This document shows, piece after piece, positions 8,170 through 15,536 of a stretch of DNA of 41,195 bases. Both the position numbers and the translations under genes were made by a program. Below the pieces are notes generated by a model. It was given only the letters and a program-made list of their open reading frames with translations, ran no database searches and was not told where the DNA came from. Numbering within the stretch: the stretch's first letter is position 1; each line of letters begins with the position of its first letter. Source of the stretch: Myxococcales bacterium (lineage in GTDB: Bacteria > Myxococcota_A > Polyangia > Polyangiales > Polyangiaceae); NCBI GenBank assembly GCA_020430845.1, contig JAGQJA010000209.1:1-41195 (forward strand), read 5' to 3'.

Positions 8170-9051
8170 CTAGATCACGCCGGGCCACGACGCGCCGTGC
8201 GCAGCCCACGCGTCGCGGACGCGTCGGGCGGTGGGCTCGTCGAGCGCGCCGTCGGTCGCCGCGCGCACCGCGCGTTCGAGGTGCGCGACACGAGACGTGC
8301 CGACGAGCGCGGCGGTGACCCCGTCGGCGAACGCGGCGAAGCGCACGGCGAGCGCGGGCCACGCGAGCGGCGACGGGTCGACCCCCATCGTGCGCATGCG
8401 ATCCCAGTAGGTGCGGACGTCTTGTGCTCCGGGCGGCGCGTCGAAGCGGAACGCGGCGTTCGCGAGCGGGCGCTTGGCGAGCACGCCGAGGCCGCGCGCG
8501 GCGGCGTCACGGATCGCGCCGTCGACGTTCGACTGGTCGAACGGATTGACGGAGCACTCGACGACGTCGAAGCGCCCCGACGCGACGGCCCACGCGAGCG
8601 CGTCGCCCTCACCGGAGTACCCGGCGAGGCGCACCTTGCCGGCGACCTTGGCGCGATCGAGCTCCGCAAGGAGGTCGTCGCGCGTGAGCGTGCCGAGGTC
8701 GCACGAGTGCAAGAAGAACACGTCGATCACGTCGGTTTGCATGCGCGAGAGCGCGCCGTCGACGCCGAGCCGGATGGCGTCGGCGGTCCAGTCGGCGACG
8801 CCGTCGACGCCGTAACCTCCCTTGGTCGCGAGCACGACGTCGCGCCGCCGCGTGCCGAGCGCGCGAGCGAGCCGCTCCTCGGACGCGCCGTAGCTCCGCG
8901 CCGTGTCGAAGAGCGTGACGCCGAGGTCGAGCGCCGCGCCGACGAGCGCGTCGGCCTCCGTCTCGCCGAGCCGCAGGTCACCGAGCGGTCCGGCGCCCAG
9001 GCCCACGATCGACACCTCTGGTCCCGAGCGCCCGAGCGTGCGCGTCTTCAT
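8170..9051 (-). CDS. Aldo/keto reductase
   Basis: A 293-aa soluble NAD(P)H-dependent oxidoreductase of the AKR (beta/alpha)8 barrel type. GRSGPEVSIVGLGAGPLG opens the barrel. The catalytic tetrad is visible: Asp49 and Tyr54 in FDTARSYG, Lys77 in LATKGG and His115 in FFLHS. The length is that of short AKRs, such as those acting on sugar aldehydes or small carbonyls; the substrate is unknown. It starts 18 nt after the monooxygenase stop and precedes the MATE gene, so the three genes are probably co-transcribed. A TATCGT hexamer 6 nt before the ATG may provide an extra leaderless start. Confidence 0.9.
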   Translation of the reverse strand: MKTRTLGRSGPEVSIVGLGAGPLGDLRLGETEADALVGAALDLGVTLFDTARSYGASEERLARALGTRRRDVVLATKGGYGVDGVADWTADAIRLGVDGALSRMQTDVIDVFFLHSCDLGTLTRDDLLAELDRAKVAGKVRLAGYSGEGDALAWAVASGRFDVVECSVNPFDQSNVDGAIRDAAARGLGVLAKRPLANAAFRFDAPPGAQDVRTYWDRMRTMGVDPSPLAWPALAVRFAAFADGVTAALVGTSRVAHLERAVRAATDGALDEPTARRVRDAWAAHGASWPGVI

Positions 9052-9057
9052 GCGCGC

Positions 9058-9063
9058 ACGATA
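9058..9063 (-). promoter_or_regulatory. Putative -10 of a leaderless promoter (aldo/keto reductase)
   Basis: TATCGT on the minus strand, 6 nt before the ATG at 9051, within the 18-nt gap after the monooxygenase gene. It would allow the reductase to be transcribed apart from the first gene. Confidence 0.3.
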
Positions 9064-9069
9064 CGCAGC

Positions 9070-10458
9070 TCACCCGCGGGTCGCCAGCGCGGCGTCTCCC
9101 TCCGCGGGGGAGGCCAGCGTCGAGCGCGCCGGCGTGCCCAAGAGCACGCGCGCGAGCGTCGTCGGCCGCATCAGCGCCTGAGGCGGGTCGAGGAGGTTCG
9201 TCACCCGGAGGAAGGCTGTGCCGACGCGTGCGTCCGACGCGCCCACTGCGAGCACGCGATCGAGGTAACGGTCGAGCAGGCCGCCGAGCGCTGGGCGCGC
9301 GCCCTCGACGTCGGGGTAGCGGAGATCGTTGCCGACGGCGATCGACCACGGGATGTCGATGATGGCGCGCGAGCTCTTGTAGAAGCGTCGCCAGAGCCCC
9401 GCGGTCTCGCCTCCCGCGAGGCAGGCTCCGAGCGCGCGCGCCTCGTGCGCGGCGACCGTCATGCCCTGGCCGAAGATGGGGTTGAAGCTGCACATCGCGT
9501 CTCCGAATGCGATGAGCCCCTCGGGGTGCTCGTCCAGCGCGTCGTAGCGCCGCCTTTGGCTGTGCGAGAAGGTCGACGTCGAGAACTCCGACACGGGCTC
9601 CGAGTCTGCGAGCAGCTCGTGGAGGTCGGGGGCCGGCAACGTGCGCGAGAACGCGAGGCAACCCTCGTGGCTCGGCTCTGCGCGGTCGCCGAGGTAGCCG
9701 ATGAGCGTCACGATCCACGTGTCGGGGCCCACCGCCAGGGCGACCCCGGCGCGCGGGTTGGGGGGCGCCGCGCCGACCACGAGCACGATGCCGCCGTCGA
9801 CGTGCCGCCGCTCTCGGCGAAAGAGCGCCGTCGTGTACGAGATCTTCACGCGCACCCTCTCCTCTGCGGGCGGCGAGTACCCCATCGCCTCGAGCCACTG
9901 CGGGAGCTTCGAGCCGCGGCCGGTCGCGTCCACGACAAGATCGCCGGCGAGCGTCTCCTCGGCGCTGCCGTCGCGTCGTCCCAGCACGCGTACGCCCTCG
10001 ACCCGGCCGCGCCTGTGCACGAGGCCGAGCACGTCGTGCTCCGTCCGCGCCGAGACGCCCGGCAACGCGAGCACGCGCGCACGCACCGCGGCCTCGAGCG
10101 TGGGGCGCGTGCAGCACAGGCCCGGAAAGCCGAGATCGTCCAGGCGCTGCCGGTGCCCGCCCAGGATCCATCGTGTGCCCGTGAGATCGGCCTCCTGCGC
10201 CCCCGCCGCGCGGAGCGTCGCAGAGAGGCCCGGGAACATCTCCTCGAGCGTGAGTCGCCCCGAGGCGAGGATCCCGTGCGCGTGTCGACCCTGCGGCACG
10301 CCCTTGCGGTGCACCGCGTCGGTCGGGGACGCGTCCAGGGGGAGCGCGTCGCGCTCGACGATCGTGACGCGGTCGAAGTGGTCCGACAACACGCGCGCGG
10401 CGAGCAGCCCTCCCATGCTGGCGCCCAACACGATCGCGTGGCTCTCTTCTCGGCTCAT
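9070..10458 (-). CDS. FAD-dependent monooxygenase/epoxidase-like oxidoreductase
   Basis: A 462-aa flavoprotein. The N-terminal dinucleotide fold is IVLGASMGGLLAARVL (9-24), followed by VTIVERD at the strand-2 acid. A DLVVDATGRGS segment lies near the middle, and GDAMCSFNPIFGQGMTVA is the second FAD-binding motif of class A flavin monooxygenases. This layout matches squalene-epoxidase-like and polyketide-tailoring monooxygenases, which hydroxylate or epoxidise with O2 and NAD(P)H. The substrate cannot be deduced. The ATG at 10458 has an excellent Shine-Dalgarno (AGGAGGT, 5 nt away). It is the first gene of a probable operon with the reductase and the MATE exporter, and its upstream region holds repeat elements that may be operators. 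Confidence 0.85.
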   Translation of the reverse strand: MSREESHAIVLGASMGGLLAARVLSDHFDRVTIVERDALPLDASPTDAVHRKGVPQGRHAHGILASGRLTLEEMFPGLSATLRAAGAQEADLTGTRWILGGHRQRLDDLGFPGLCCTRPTLEAAVRARVLALPGVSARTEHDVLGLVHRRGRVEGVRVLGRRDGSAEETLAGDLVVDATGRGSKLPQWLEAMGYSPPAEERVRVKISYTTALFRRERRHVDGGIVLVVGAAPPNPRAGVALAVGPDTWIVTLIGYLGDRAEPSHEGCLAFSRTLPAPDLHELLADSEPVSEFSTSTFSHSQRRRYDALDEHPEGLIAFGDAMCSFNPIFGQGMTVAAHEARALGACLAGGETAGLWRRFYKSSRAIIDIPWSIAVGNDLRYPDVEGARPALGGLLDRYLDRVLAVGASDARVGTAFLRVTNLLDPPQALMRPTTLARVLLGTPARSTLASPAEGDAALATRG

Positions 10459-10515
10459 ACGTGACCTCCTCCGGGCACTCTGGTGCGGTCGACGTCCGCG
10501 GCCCAGGTCAGGCGC

Positions 10516-10571
10516 TGCTCACCTTCTGCTCACTCCCTGTTCGCGCGGAATTCGTGAGTAAAAACAATGAC
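10516..10571. promoter_or_regulatory. Repeat elements in the divergent monooxygenase/phosphatase region
   Basis: TGCTCAC occurs at 10516-10522 and 10527-10533, exactly 11 bp (one helical turn) apart. GTGAGT-AAAAAC-AATGAC at 10554-10571 is an imperfect palindrome (4 of 6 arm positions pair) in a rare A-rich stretch. Together they look like a regulated promoter for the leftward monooxygenase operon. The regulator is unknown. Confidence 0.35.
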
Positions 10572-10620
10572 TTGCGGTCCTACTTCTGTGCGCTGTGGCG
10601 CGGCGTCCGCCCCCTCGCGC

Positions 10621-10626
10621 TATGGT
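10621..10626 (+). promoter_or_regulatory. Putative -10 of a leaderless promoter (phosphatase)
   Basis: TATGGT, 6 nt before the GTG at 10633. No Shine-Dalgarno is present. Confidence 0.4.
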
Positions 10627-10632
10627 GCCCGC

Positions 10633-11610
10633 GTGCTGTCCGCTCGTCTGACTCCGTTCGCCCTCGCGGCACTGGCGTGCCTGTTCGCCGCGTGCGATCG
10701 CCACAAGCCCGAGCCGTCACCTCCGCCGACGTCGCCCCCCGCACCCGCGGCGCCGTTCGATCCCGGATCGCTCGGCGTCGCGCAGCCGTCGCCCGAGCGC
10801 CTCGTCGCCATCGGCGACCTCCACGGTGATCTCGACGCCACGCGCCGCGCCTTCCGGCTCGCGGGCGCCATCGACGACAAGGACGCGTGGATCGGCGGCA
10901 AGCTCGTCGTGGTGCAGACCGGCGACGCCATCGATCGCGGCGACGACGACCGCGCCATCCTCGACCTGCTCGAGAAGCTGAAGGGCGAGGCCGAGAAGGC
11001 GGGCGGCAAGCTCGTCGCGCTCTCGGGCAACCACGAGATCATGAACGCGTCGTTCGACTTTCGATACGTGACGGAGGGCTCGTTCAAGAGCTTCCGCGAC
11101 GTGTCGTCGAGCGCGTTCGCGGCGCCGGGCGTCAGCGAGTCGCAGCGGGGGCGGGCTGCGGCGTTCGCCCCGGGCGGCGCGTACGCCACGATGATCGCGA
11201 GCCGGCCCCTGGTCGCGCGCGTCGGTGACTCGATCTTCGTCCACGGCGGCGTGTTGCCCAAGCACGTGCGCTACGGGCTCGATCGTATCAACGACGGTAC
11301 GCGCAAGTGGCTGCTCAAGCAGGCGAGCTCGCCGCCGGCCGTCGTGAACGCCGAGGACGGCCCGCTCTGGACGCGCATGTACTCCGCCGCCCCAGGCCGC
11401 GAGGAGTGCAAGGCGCTCGAAGAGGCGCTCGAGCTGCTCCACGCCAAGCGCATGGTGATGGGCCACACGGTGCAGAAGCCCGGCATCCAGCCCGCGTGCG
11501 ACAAGCGAGCGTGGCGCATCGACGTGGGCCTGGCGCGCTACTACGGCGGCCCGACGCAGGTGCTCGAGATCAAGGGTGACGAAGTGAAGGTGCTCGACGC
11601 GGCGAAGTGA
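10633..11610 (+). CDS. Lipoprotein PPP-type metallophosphatase (Shewanella-like)
   Basis: This 325-aa protein starts at a GTG giving a short signal peptide with lipobox LFAAC (Cys21) and a Pro-rich linker to about residue 43. The catalytic part shows the metallophosphatase motifs in order: GDLHGD (Asp62, His64), GDAIDRGDD (Asp98), GNHE (Asn133, His134), FVHGG (His204) and GHT (His278). This spacing fits the bacterial PPP-like or Shewanella-like phosphatases, which bind two metal ions and remove phosphate from proteins or small esters. The signal places it outside the cytoplasm, anchored to a membrane. An upstream ATG at 10567 in the same frame gives no sensible signal peptide. No operon partner is evident. 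Confidence 0.85.
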   Translation: MLSARLTPFALAALACLFAACDRHKPEPSPPPTSPPAPAAPFDPGSLGVAQPSPERLVAIGDLHGDLDATRRAFRLAGAIDDKDAWIGGKLVVVQTGDAIDRGDDDRAILDLLEKLKGEAEKAGGKLVALSGNHEIMNASFDFRYVTEGSFKSFRDVSSSAFAAPGVSESQRGRAAAFAPGGAYATMIASRPLVARVGDSIFVHGGVLPKHVRYGLDRINDGTRKWLLKQASSPPAVVNAEDGPLWTRMYSAAPGREECKALEEALELLHAKRMVMGHTVQKPGIQPACDKRAWRIDVGLARYYGGPTQVLEIKGDEVKVLDAAK

Positions 11611-11670
11611 TCGGGCGGGGGCGCGCCTTTGCTCAGACGCTGCTCCCCGCTGGGCGGACGCCCGACGTCG

Positions 11671-12999
11671 TCACTCGTCGACGCTCGTGCACTTGCTCAC
11701 CTGCGGCACCGACGGCAGCGCCCAGTGGAACAAGCCCGACGTGATCTTCGGGTAGTACGTGAGGAAGGCGAAGCACATCTCGTCGGCCGTCCCCTCGCCG
11801 AACTTCACCGTGTCGCCGCTCGCGTTCTGCCACTTGCACATCGTGCGCACCGTGTCGCCGCCCATGAGGTCGACGTCGACGGGGCCCGCGGAGCCGCCGG
11901 TCGAGAAGTCGTACGTGGGCGCGTCGAGCAGCATGACCTCGGCCCCGCCTCGGATGCGCTTGGCGTACTCGGCGCGTCCGAGCTTGTGCATGTGCGGCCA
12001 GCTGCTGATGACCTTGATGGACCCGAACGACTGCGGGACGTTGAACTCGCAGGTCGTCGTGCGGGTCGCGCGCGGCGGGATCGAGATCTCGGTCGTGCCC
12101 GTCGCCAGGATGTCGGCGTCGTTGGCCCGCAGCTGGTCGGTCGAGCAGAGGTCGAATCCGGTCTCGTCTTGCTCTCCTTCGAGGCCCTGCGCGTTGTTGT
12201 AGTGGACCTGGATCGCCCAGTGGGTCGTGCCCGCCTCCTCGGCGAAGCCCGCCTCGGGGGGAAGCTCGAAGTTCTTGCCGCCAGGGGCCCAGCCCGTCAC
12301 GAGCCGCCACCCGACATTGCCGCCCGCGCCGCACTTGGTCGGCGTCCCGCTCACGCTCGCGTCGGCCTGGTAGAGCAGCACGTGGTGCACGATCTTGGGG
12401 TTGTCGATCTTGGCCGCGCCCGCGATGACGTGCCGCTTCACGGGCGAGGTCGTGTCGAACCCGTAGCAGACGTAGCTGTCGGTATCGTCCTTGCCCATCG
12501 TGAACTTCGACGTCGGCCGGATCTTCTGGTCGGGCGTGCAGGAGAGCGGCGTGACGGGGGGCGCCGGTGGCGTCGTGCCTCCGCAAGCCTCGGTCCCGGC
12601 CGGGGCGCCCTTGGCGATCCACGCGTCGAGCGTGGCCATGTCGGCCGCCGAGAGGCGCGGGTTGGGCGGCTGCGGCATCGGCGCCGCGTCGTCGTGGATG
12701 CGCGTCCCCACGAGCTCGTACACCTTCTTGGTCGGGTCGCTCTTCGCAGGCGCGGTGAGCTCGGCGTGCGTCGTGAGCGGCATCGGGGCGCCGAACTGCG
12801 GCGTGGCCGCGTGACACTTGCGGCAGCTCTGCGCGAGCACCGCGTCGACGTCGCACGGCAGGTTCGACGCCGCGCCCGTGCCGCCGGTCCCGCCATCGGG
12901 GCTCGCGCCCGGGGTCGGGCTCGCGTTCGAGCTCTCGCCCGAGCACGCGATCACGGTGAGTCCTGCCGCCGCCAACCAAGAGAGCGCGTTTCGTGTCAC
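11671..12999 (-). CDS. Haem c - copper type II monooxygenase lipoprotein
   Basis: A 442-aa protein. TVIAC (Cys19) is a lipobox. A short cytochrome c-like region carries CRKCH (Cys59, Cys62, His63) and a PQPP-type Met region near 108. The C-terminal 290 residues match the copper type II, ascorbate-dependent (peptidylglycine-hydroxylating) monooxygenase fold, with every copper ligand expected by comparison with rat PHM: His205, His206 and His266 for one copper; His336, His338 and Met408 for the other. The GTG start at 12999 has GGAGGT 8 nt upstream. The haem domain could replace ascorbate as electron donor, which is inference. The substrate is unknown. The gene converges on the phosphatase. Confidence 0.85.
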   Translation of the reverse strand: MTRNALSWLAAAGLTVIACSGESSNASPTPGASPDGGTGGTGAASNLPCDVDAVLAQSCRKCHAATPQFGAPMPLTTHAELTAPAKSDPTKKVYELVGTRIHDDAAPMPQPPNPRLSAADMATLDAWIAKGAPAGTEACGGTTPPAPPVTPLSCTPDQKIRPTSKFTMGKDDTDSYVCYGFDTTSPVKRHVIAGAAKIDNPKIVHHVLLYQADASVSGTPTKCGAGGNVGWRLVTGWAPGGKNFELPPEAGFAEEAGTTHWAIQVHYNNAQGLEGEQDETGFDLCSTDQLRANDADILATGTTEISIPPRATRTTTCEFNVPQSFGSIKVISSWPHMHKLGRAEYAKRIRGGAEVMLLDAPTYDFSTGGSAGPVDVDLMGGDTVRTMCKWQNASGDTVKFGEGTADEMCFAFLTYYPKITSGLFHWALPSVPQVSKCTSVDE

Positions 13000-13098
13000 T
13001 GAGTCCGACCTCCGCGAGGTTTCGCTGCAAGCCCCGAGCCTCCTCATCCTAGCCGTGCCGCGCCCAAAAAGCCGCGCCATACGCGAACTTGCGGGTAC

Positions 13099-14211
13099 AT
13101 GTGGGTGAACGTCCGCACGTTCATGAGTCCCGCCCCGTCCCCCCACCGCCGCGACGCGCACGCGTCGGCACCGCCCGCGCCCGGCTCGGGGCGCGCGCTG
13201 CTCCGTCTCGTCGTGCTCTCGGCGTGCGTGGGTCTGCTCTGGAGCCGCGTGACGTTGGTGCTTCACGAGCTCTTGGGTCACGCGGTCACCGCGTCGCTCT
13301 TCGGCGCGCGCGTGACCGGCTACCACCTCTTCGTCTTCGCGGGCGGGCGTGTGTCCTATCGTTTCCCGGACGAGCGTCCTGGGCCGCGCCTCGTCACGAG
13401 CCTCGGGGGCATCGCGCTCGAGTTGCTCGTCGGCGCGGTGGCTCTCGCGCTCGCGCGTCGCGCGCGTAGGCCCGCCGTCCGCTACGCGCTCGCGAGCCTC
13501 GCCGTCATCGACGCGGCCCACGGCGCCGTGTACCTCGCGCGGGGCACGCACTACGGCTACGGCGACGGCGCGTTGCTCGCGGAGGCCCTCGGCCCGATCA
13601 CGCGGATCGCGATCGTCGCCTGCGCCAGCGCGATCGCCGTCGTCGCGACGCTCACGGCGGGCCGCGAGCTGGGCCGACTCGCGGCGGACTGGCTGCCGTC
13701 GAGCCCCCGCCGGGTCGTGGCGTCGATGGTCCTCGCCGCCGTCGCGAGCCTCGCCGTCCACGGGGCGCTCGCGTGGGGGGAGCTGCGGTGGTTCCCCGAC
13801 GCGCGGTACGCCGCGCTCATGCAAGACGCGGCGACGGAGCGTGCAAAGCAGGAGCTGGCGCGGCGGCTGCTCGAGGCGCGTCGGCGTGGCGAGCCGCTGC
13901 CATCGGACGAAGAGCGACGACGCCTGCTCGAGGCGCTCGCGCGATCGAAGCGCCCATGGCCGCTCGACCCGCCGCTCGCGTTGGGCGTGATCGCCGGCGC
14001 GCTGGTGGGGCTCGCGCGAGGTGCGCGCGAGGGCGCCGCACAGCCGTCGCGTCGGCGCACGCTCACCAAGCGTGAGGTCGGCGTCGCGGCGCTCGCGGCG
14101 CTCGCCGCCGTCGGCGTCGTGGTCGTGCTGCGCGCGCTCGAGGCGAGGTTCGAGGCGCCGCGCGCGTCGGCCGCACAGGTTCTTCCACGCGCGGGGCCCG
14201 ACGGAGGGTAG
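13099..14211 (+). CDS. M50-like multi-spanning membrane protein
   Basis: A 370-aa protein with about seven hydrophobic stretches (roughly 35-50, 98-118, 127-145, 165-185, 205-225, 290-310, 333-350). LVLHELLGHAVTASLFGARVTGYHLF in the first part recalls membrane zinc proteases of the M50B kind. However, the motif reads His56-Glu57-Leu-Leu-Gly-His61, one residue longer than HExxH, so catalysis is uncertain. A charged helix (about 240-275, rich in Arg and Glu) may project from the membrane. The start is ambiguous: ATG 13099, GTG 13105 and ATG 13123 are all possible and none has a good Shine-Dalgarno. The transporter gene begins within 11 nt of its stop, indicating co-transcription. Confidence 0.6.
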   Translation: MWVNVRTFMSPAPSPHRRDAHASAPPAPGSGRALLRLVVLSACVGLLWSRVTLVLHELLGHAVTASLFGARVTGYHLFVFAGGRVSYRFPDERPGPRLVTSLGGIALELLVGAVALALARRARRPAVRYALASLAVIDAAHGAVYLARGTHYGYGDGALLAEALGPITRIAIVACASAIAVVATLTAGRELGRLAADWLPSSPRRVVASMVLAAVASLAVHGALAWGELRWFPDARYAALMQDAATERAKQELARRLLEARRRGEPLPSDEERRRLLEALARSKRPWPLDPPLALGVIAGALVGLARGAREGAAQPSRRRTLTKREVGVAALAALAAVGVVVVLRALEARFEAPRASAAQVLPRAGPDGG

Positions 14212-14221
14212 CGTGTCGAGC

Positions 14222-15520
14222 ATGGTCCACCCGGTCTCGCCCGCCCACCGCAGCTGGCGCGTGAAGGTCTTCGCGTCGACCTGGCTCTCGTACGTCGGGT
14301 TCTATTTCTGTCGCAAGCCGTTCTCGGCCGCCAAAGCGGCGATCGGCATCGAGACGGGCTGGAGCGCCACGACGCTCGGTCAGATATGGGCGTCGTACCT
14401 CGTCGCGTACTCCATCGGACAGTTCCTCGCCGCCGGGATGGGCACGCGCCTCGGGCCGCGTAAGAACGTGCTCATCGGCATGGGCCTGTCCGTGGCCGTC
14501 ACGGCGGCGCTCGGCGTCACGCTCTCGATCCCCCTCATGATGGGGCTCGTCGCGGTCAACGGGCTCGCGCAGGCCACGGGGTGGTCGGGCAACGTCGGGA
14601 CGATGGCCGGCTGGTTCCGCAAGCACGAGCGCGGTCGCGTGATGGGCGCGTGGTCCAACTGCTTCACCGTCGGCGCGCTCTCGTCGGGCTGGGCCATGGC
14701 GTGGGTGCTCGGCCGCCACGGCCCGGGGGAGCCGTCGCCGTGGCGATACTGCTTCTTCGTCGGGGCGGCCGTGCTCACGGTCGTGTGGGTCCAGTTCTTC
14801 TTCTTGCAGCGCAACAAGCCCGAGGACGTGGGGCTCGAGCCGCTCGAGGACGCTCCCGAGAGCAAGGACGTGAGCGCGAAGGCCGACGCAGACGCGGCGG
14901 CCGGCTTCATGGGGCTGTCGAAGAACGCGTGGACCAACCTGTTGCTCGTCGCGGGCTTCTACTTCTTCGCCAAGTTCATCCGGTACGCGATGTGGTCGTG
15001 GGCCGCGTACTTCTTGCAGTCCAACTACGGCCTCACGGGCGCGCGCTCCAACGTGTACGCGACGGCGTTCGACGTCATGGGCATCCCCGGCGTCTTCGTC
15101 ACGGGCTGGATCAGCGATCGGTACTTCAAGAGCCGGCGCGGGGGCATCGCGCTCATCATGATGATCGCCATGACCGCGACCACGGCCGCGCTCGTCGTGT
15201 TCGGCAGCGCGAGCGTCACGGTGTTCGCGATCTTGCTCGGGCTCGTGGGCTTCACGCTGTACGGCCCCGACGCGCTGCTCACGGGCGCGGGGGCGATGGA
15301 CATCGGCAGCCGCCGCGCCGCGACGTTCGCCGCGGCCACCATCTCGGGCTTCGGCAGCCTGGGCGCGGTGGTGCAAGAGCTCGTCATCGCGCGCGCGTAC
15401 GACTCCAAGCACGGCGAGCTCGGCCCCATCTTCCAGCTGCTCTTCGGCAGCGCCCTCATGGCGTCGATGTTCTGCGCGGCGCTCGTGTGGCGCGATCGAC
15501 GCGGCGGCCGCGGCGTCTGA
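14222..15520 (+). CDS. MFS transporter, organophosphate:phosphate antiporter type
   Basis: A 432-aa inner-membrane protein with about twelve membrane segments. YVGFYFCRKPFSAAKAAIG near the start and GWSGNVGTMAGWFRKHERG with MGAWSNCFTVG after segment 4 match the GlpT/UhpT/PgtP group, which exchanges phosphorylated solutes for phosphate. A hydrophilic loop of about 30 residues separates the halves. The length is close to GlpT (about 450). The start may be ATG 14222 or the in-frame GTG 14213, since GGAGGG at 14203-14208 sits 4 nt from the GTG and 13 nt from the ATG. It follows the M50-like gene directly. The actual substrate is not known. Confidence 0.85.
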   Translation: MVHPVSPAHRSWRVKVFASTWLSYVGFYFCRKPFSAAKAAIGIETGWSATTLGQIWASYLVAYSIGQFLAAGMGTRLGPRKNVLIGMGLSVAVTAALGVTLSIPLMMGLVAVNGLAQATGWSGNVGTMAGWFRKHERGRVMGAWSNCFTVGALSSGWAMAWVLGRHGPGEPSPWRYCFFVGAAVLTVVWVQFFFLQRNKPEDVGLEPLEDAPESKDVSAKADADAAAGFMGLSKNAWTNLLLVAGFYFFAKFIRYAMWSWAAYFLQSNYGLTGARSNVYATAFDVMGIPGVFVTGWISDRYFKSRRGGIALIMMIAMTATTAALVVFGSASVTVFAILLGLVGFTLYGPDALLTGAGAMDIGSRRAATFAAATISGFGSLGAVVQELVIARAYDSKHGELGPIFQLLFGSALMASMFCAALVWRDRRGGRGV

Positions 15521-15536
15521 GCCGCGGGCGGGCTCA
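15518..15536. terminator. Shared hairpin between convergent MFS and P450 genes
   Basis: TGAGCC-GCGGGCG-GGCTCA. The left arm contains the rightward stop codon TGA and the right arm contains the leftward gene's stop (TCA on the plus strand). It has a six-base-pair stem and no T-tract, so it is a possible bidirectional stem rather than a proven terminator. Confidence 0.35.

Noticed and set aside
11611-11670. A terminator between the phosphatase and the haem/copper gene (GGGCG-GA-CGCCC)
   Set aside because: The loop would be only two bases and there is no T-tract, so it is not a credible hairpin.
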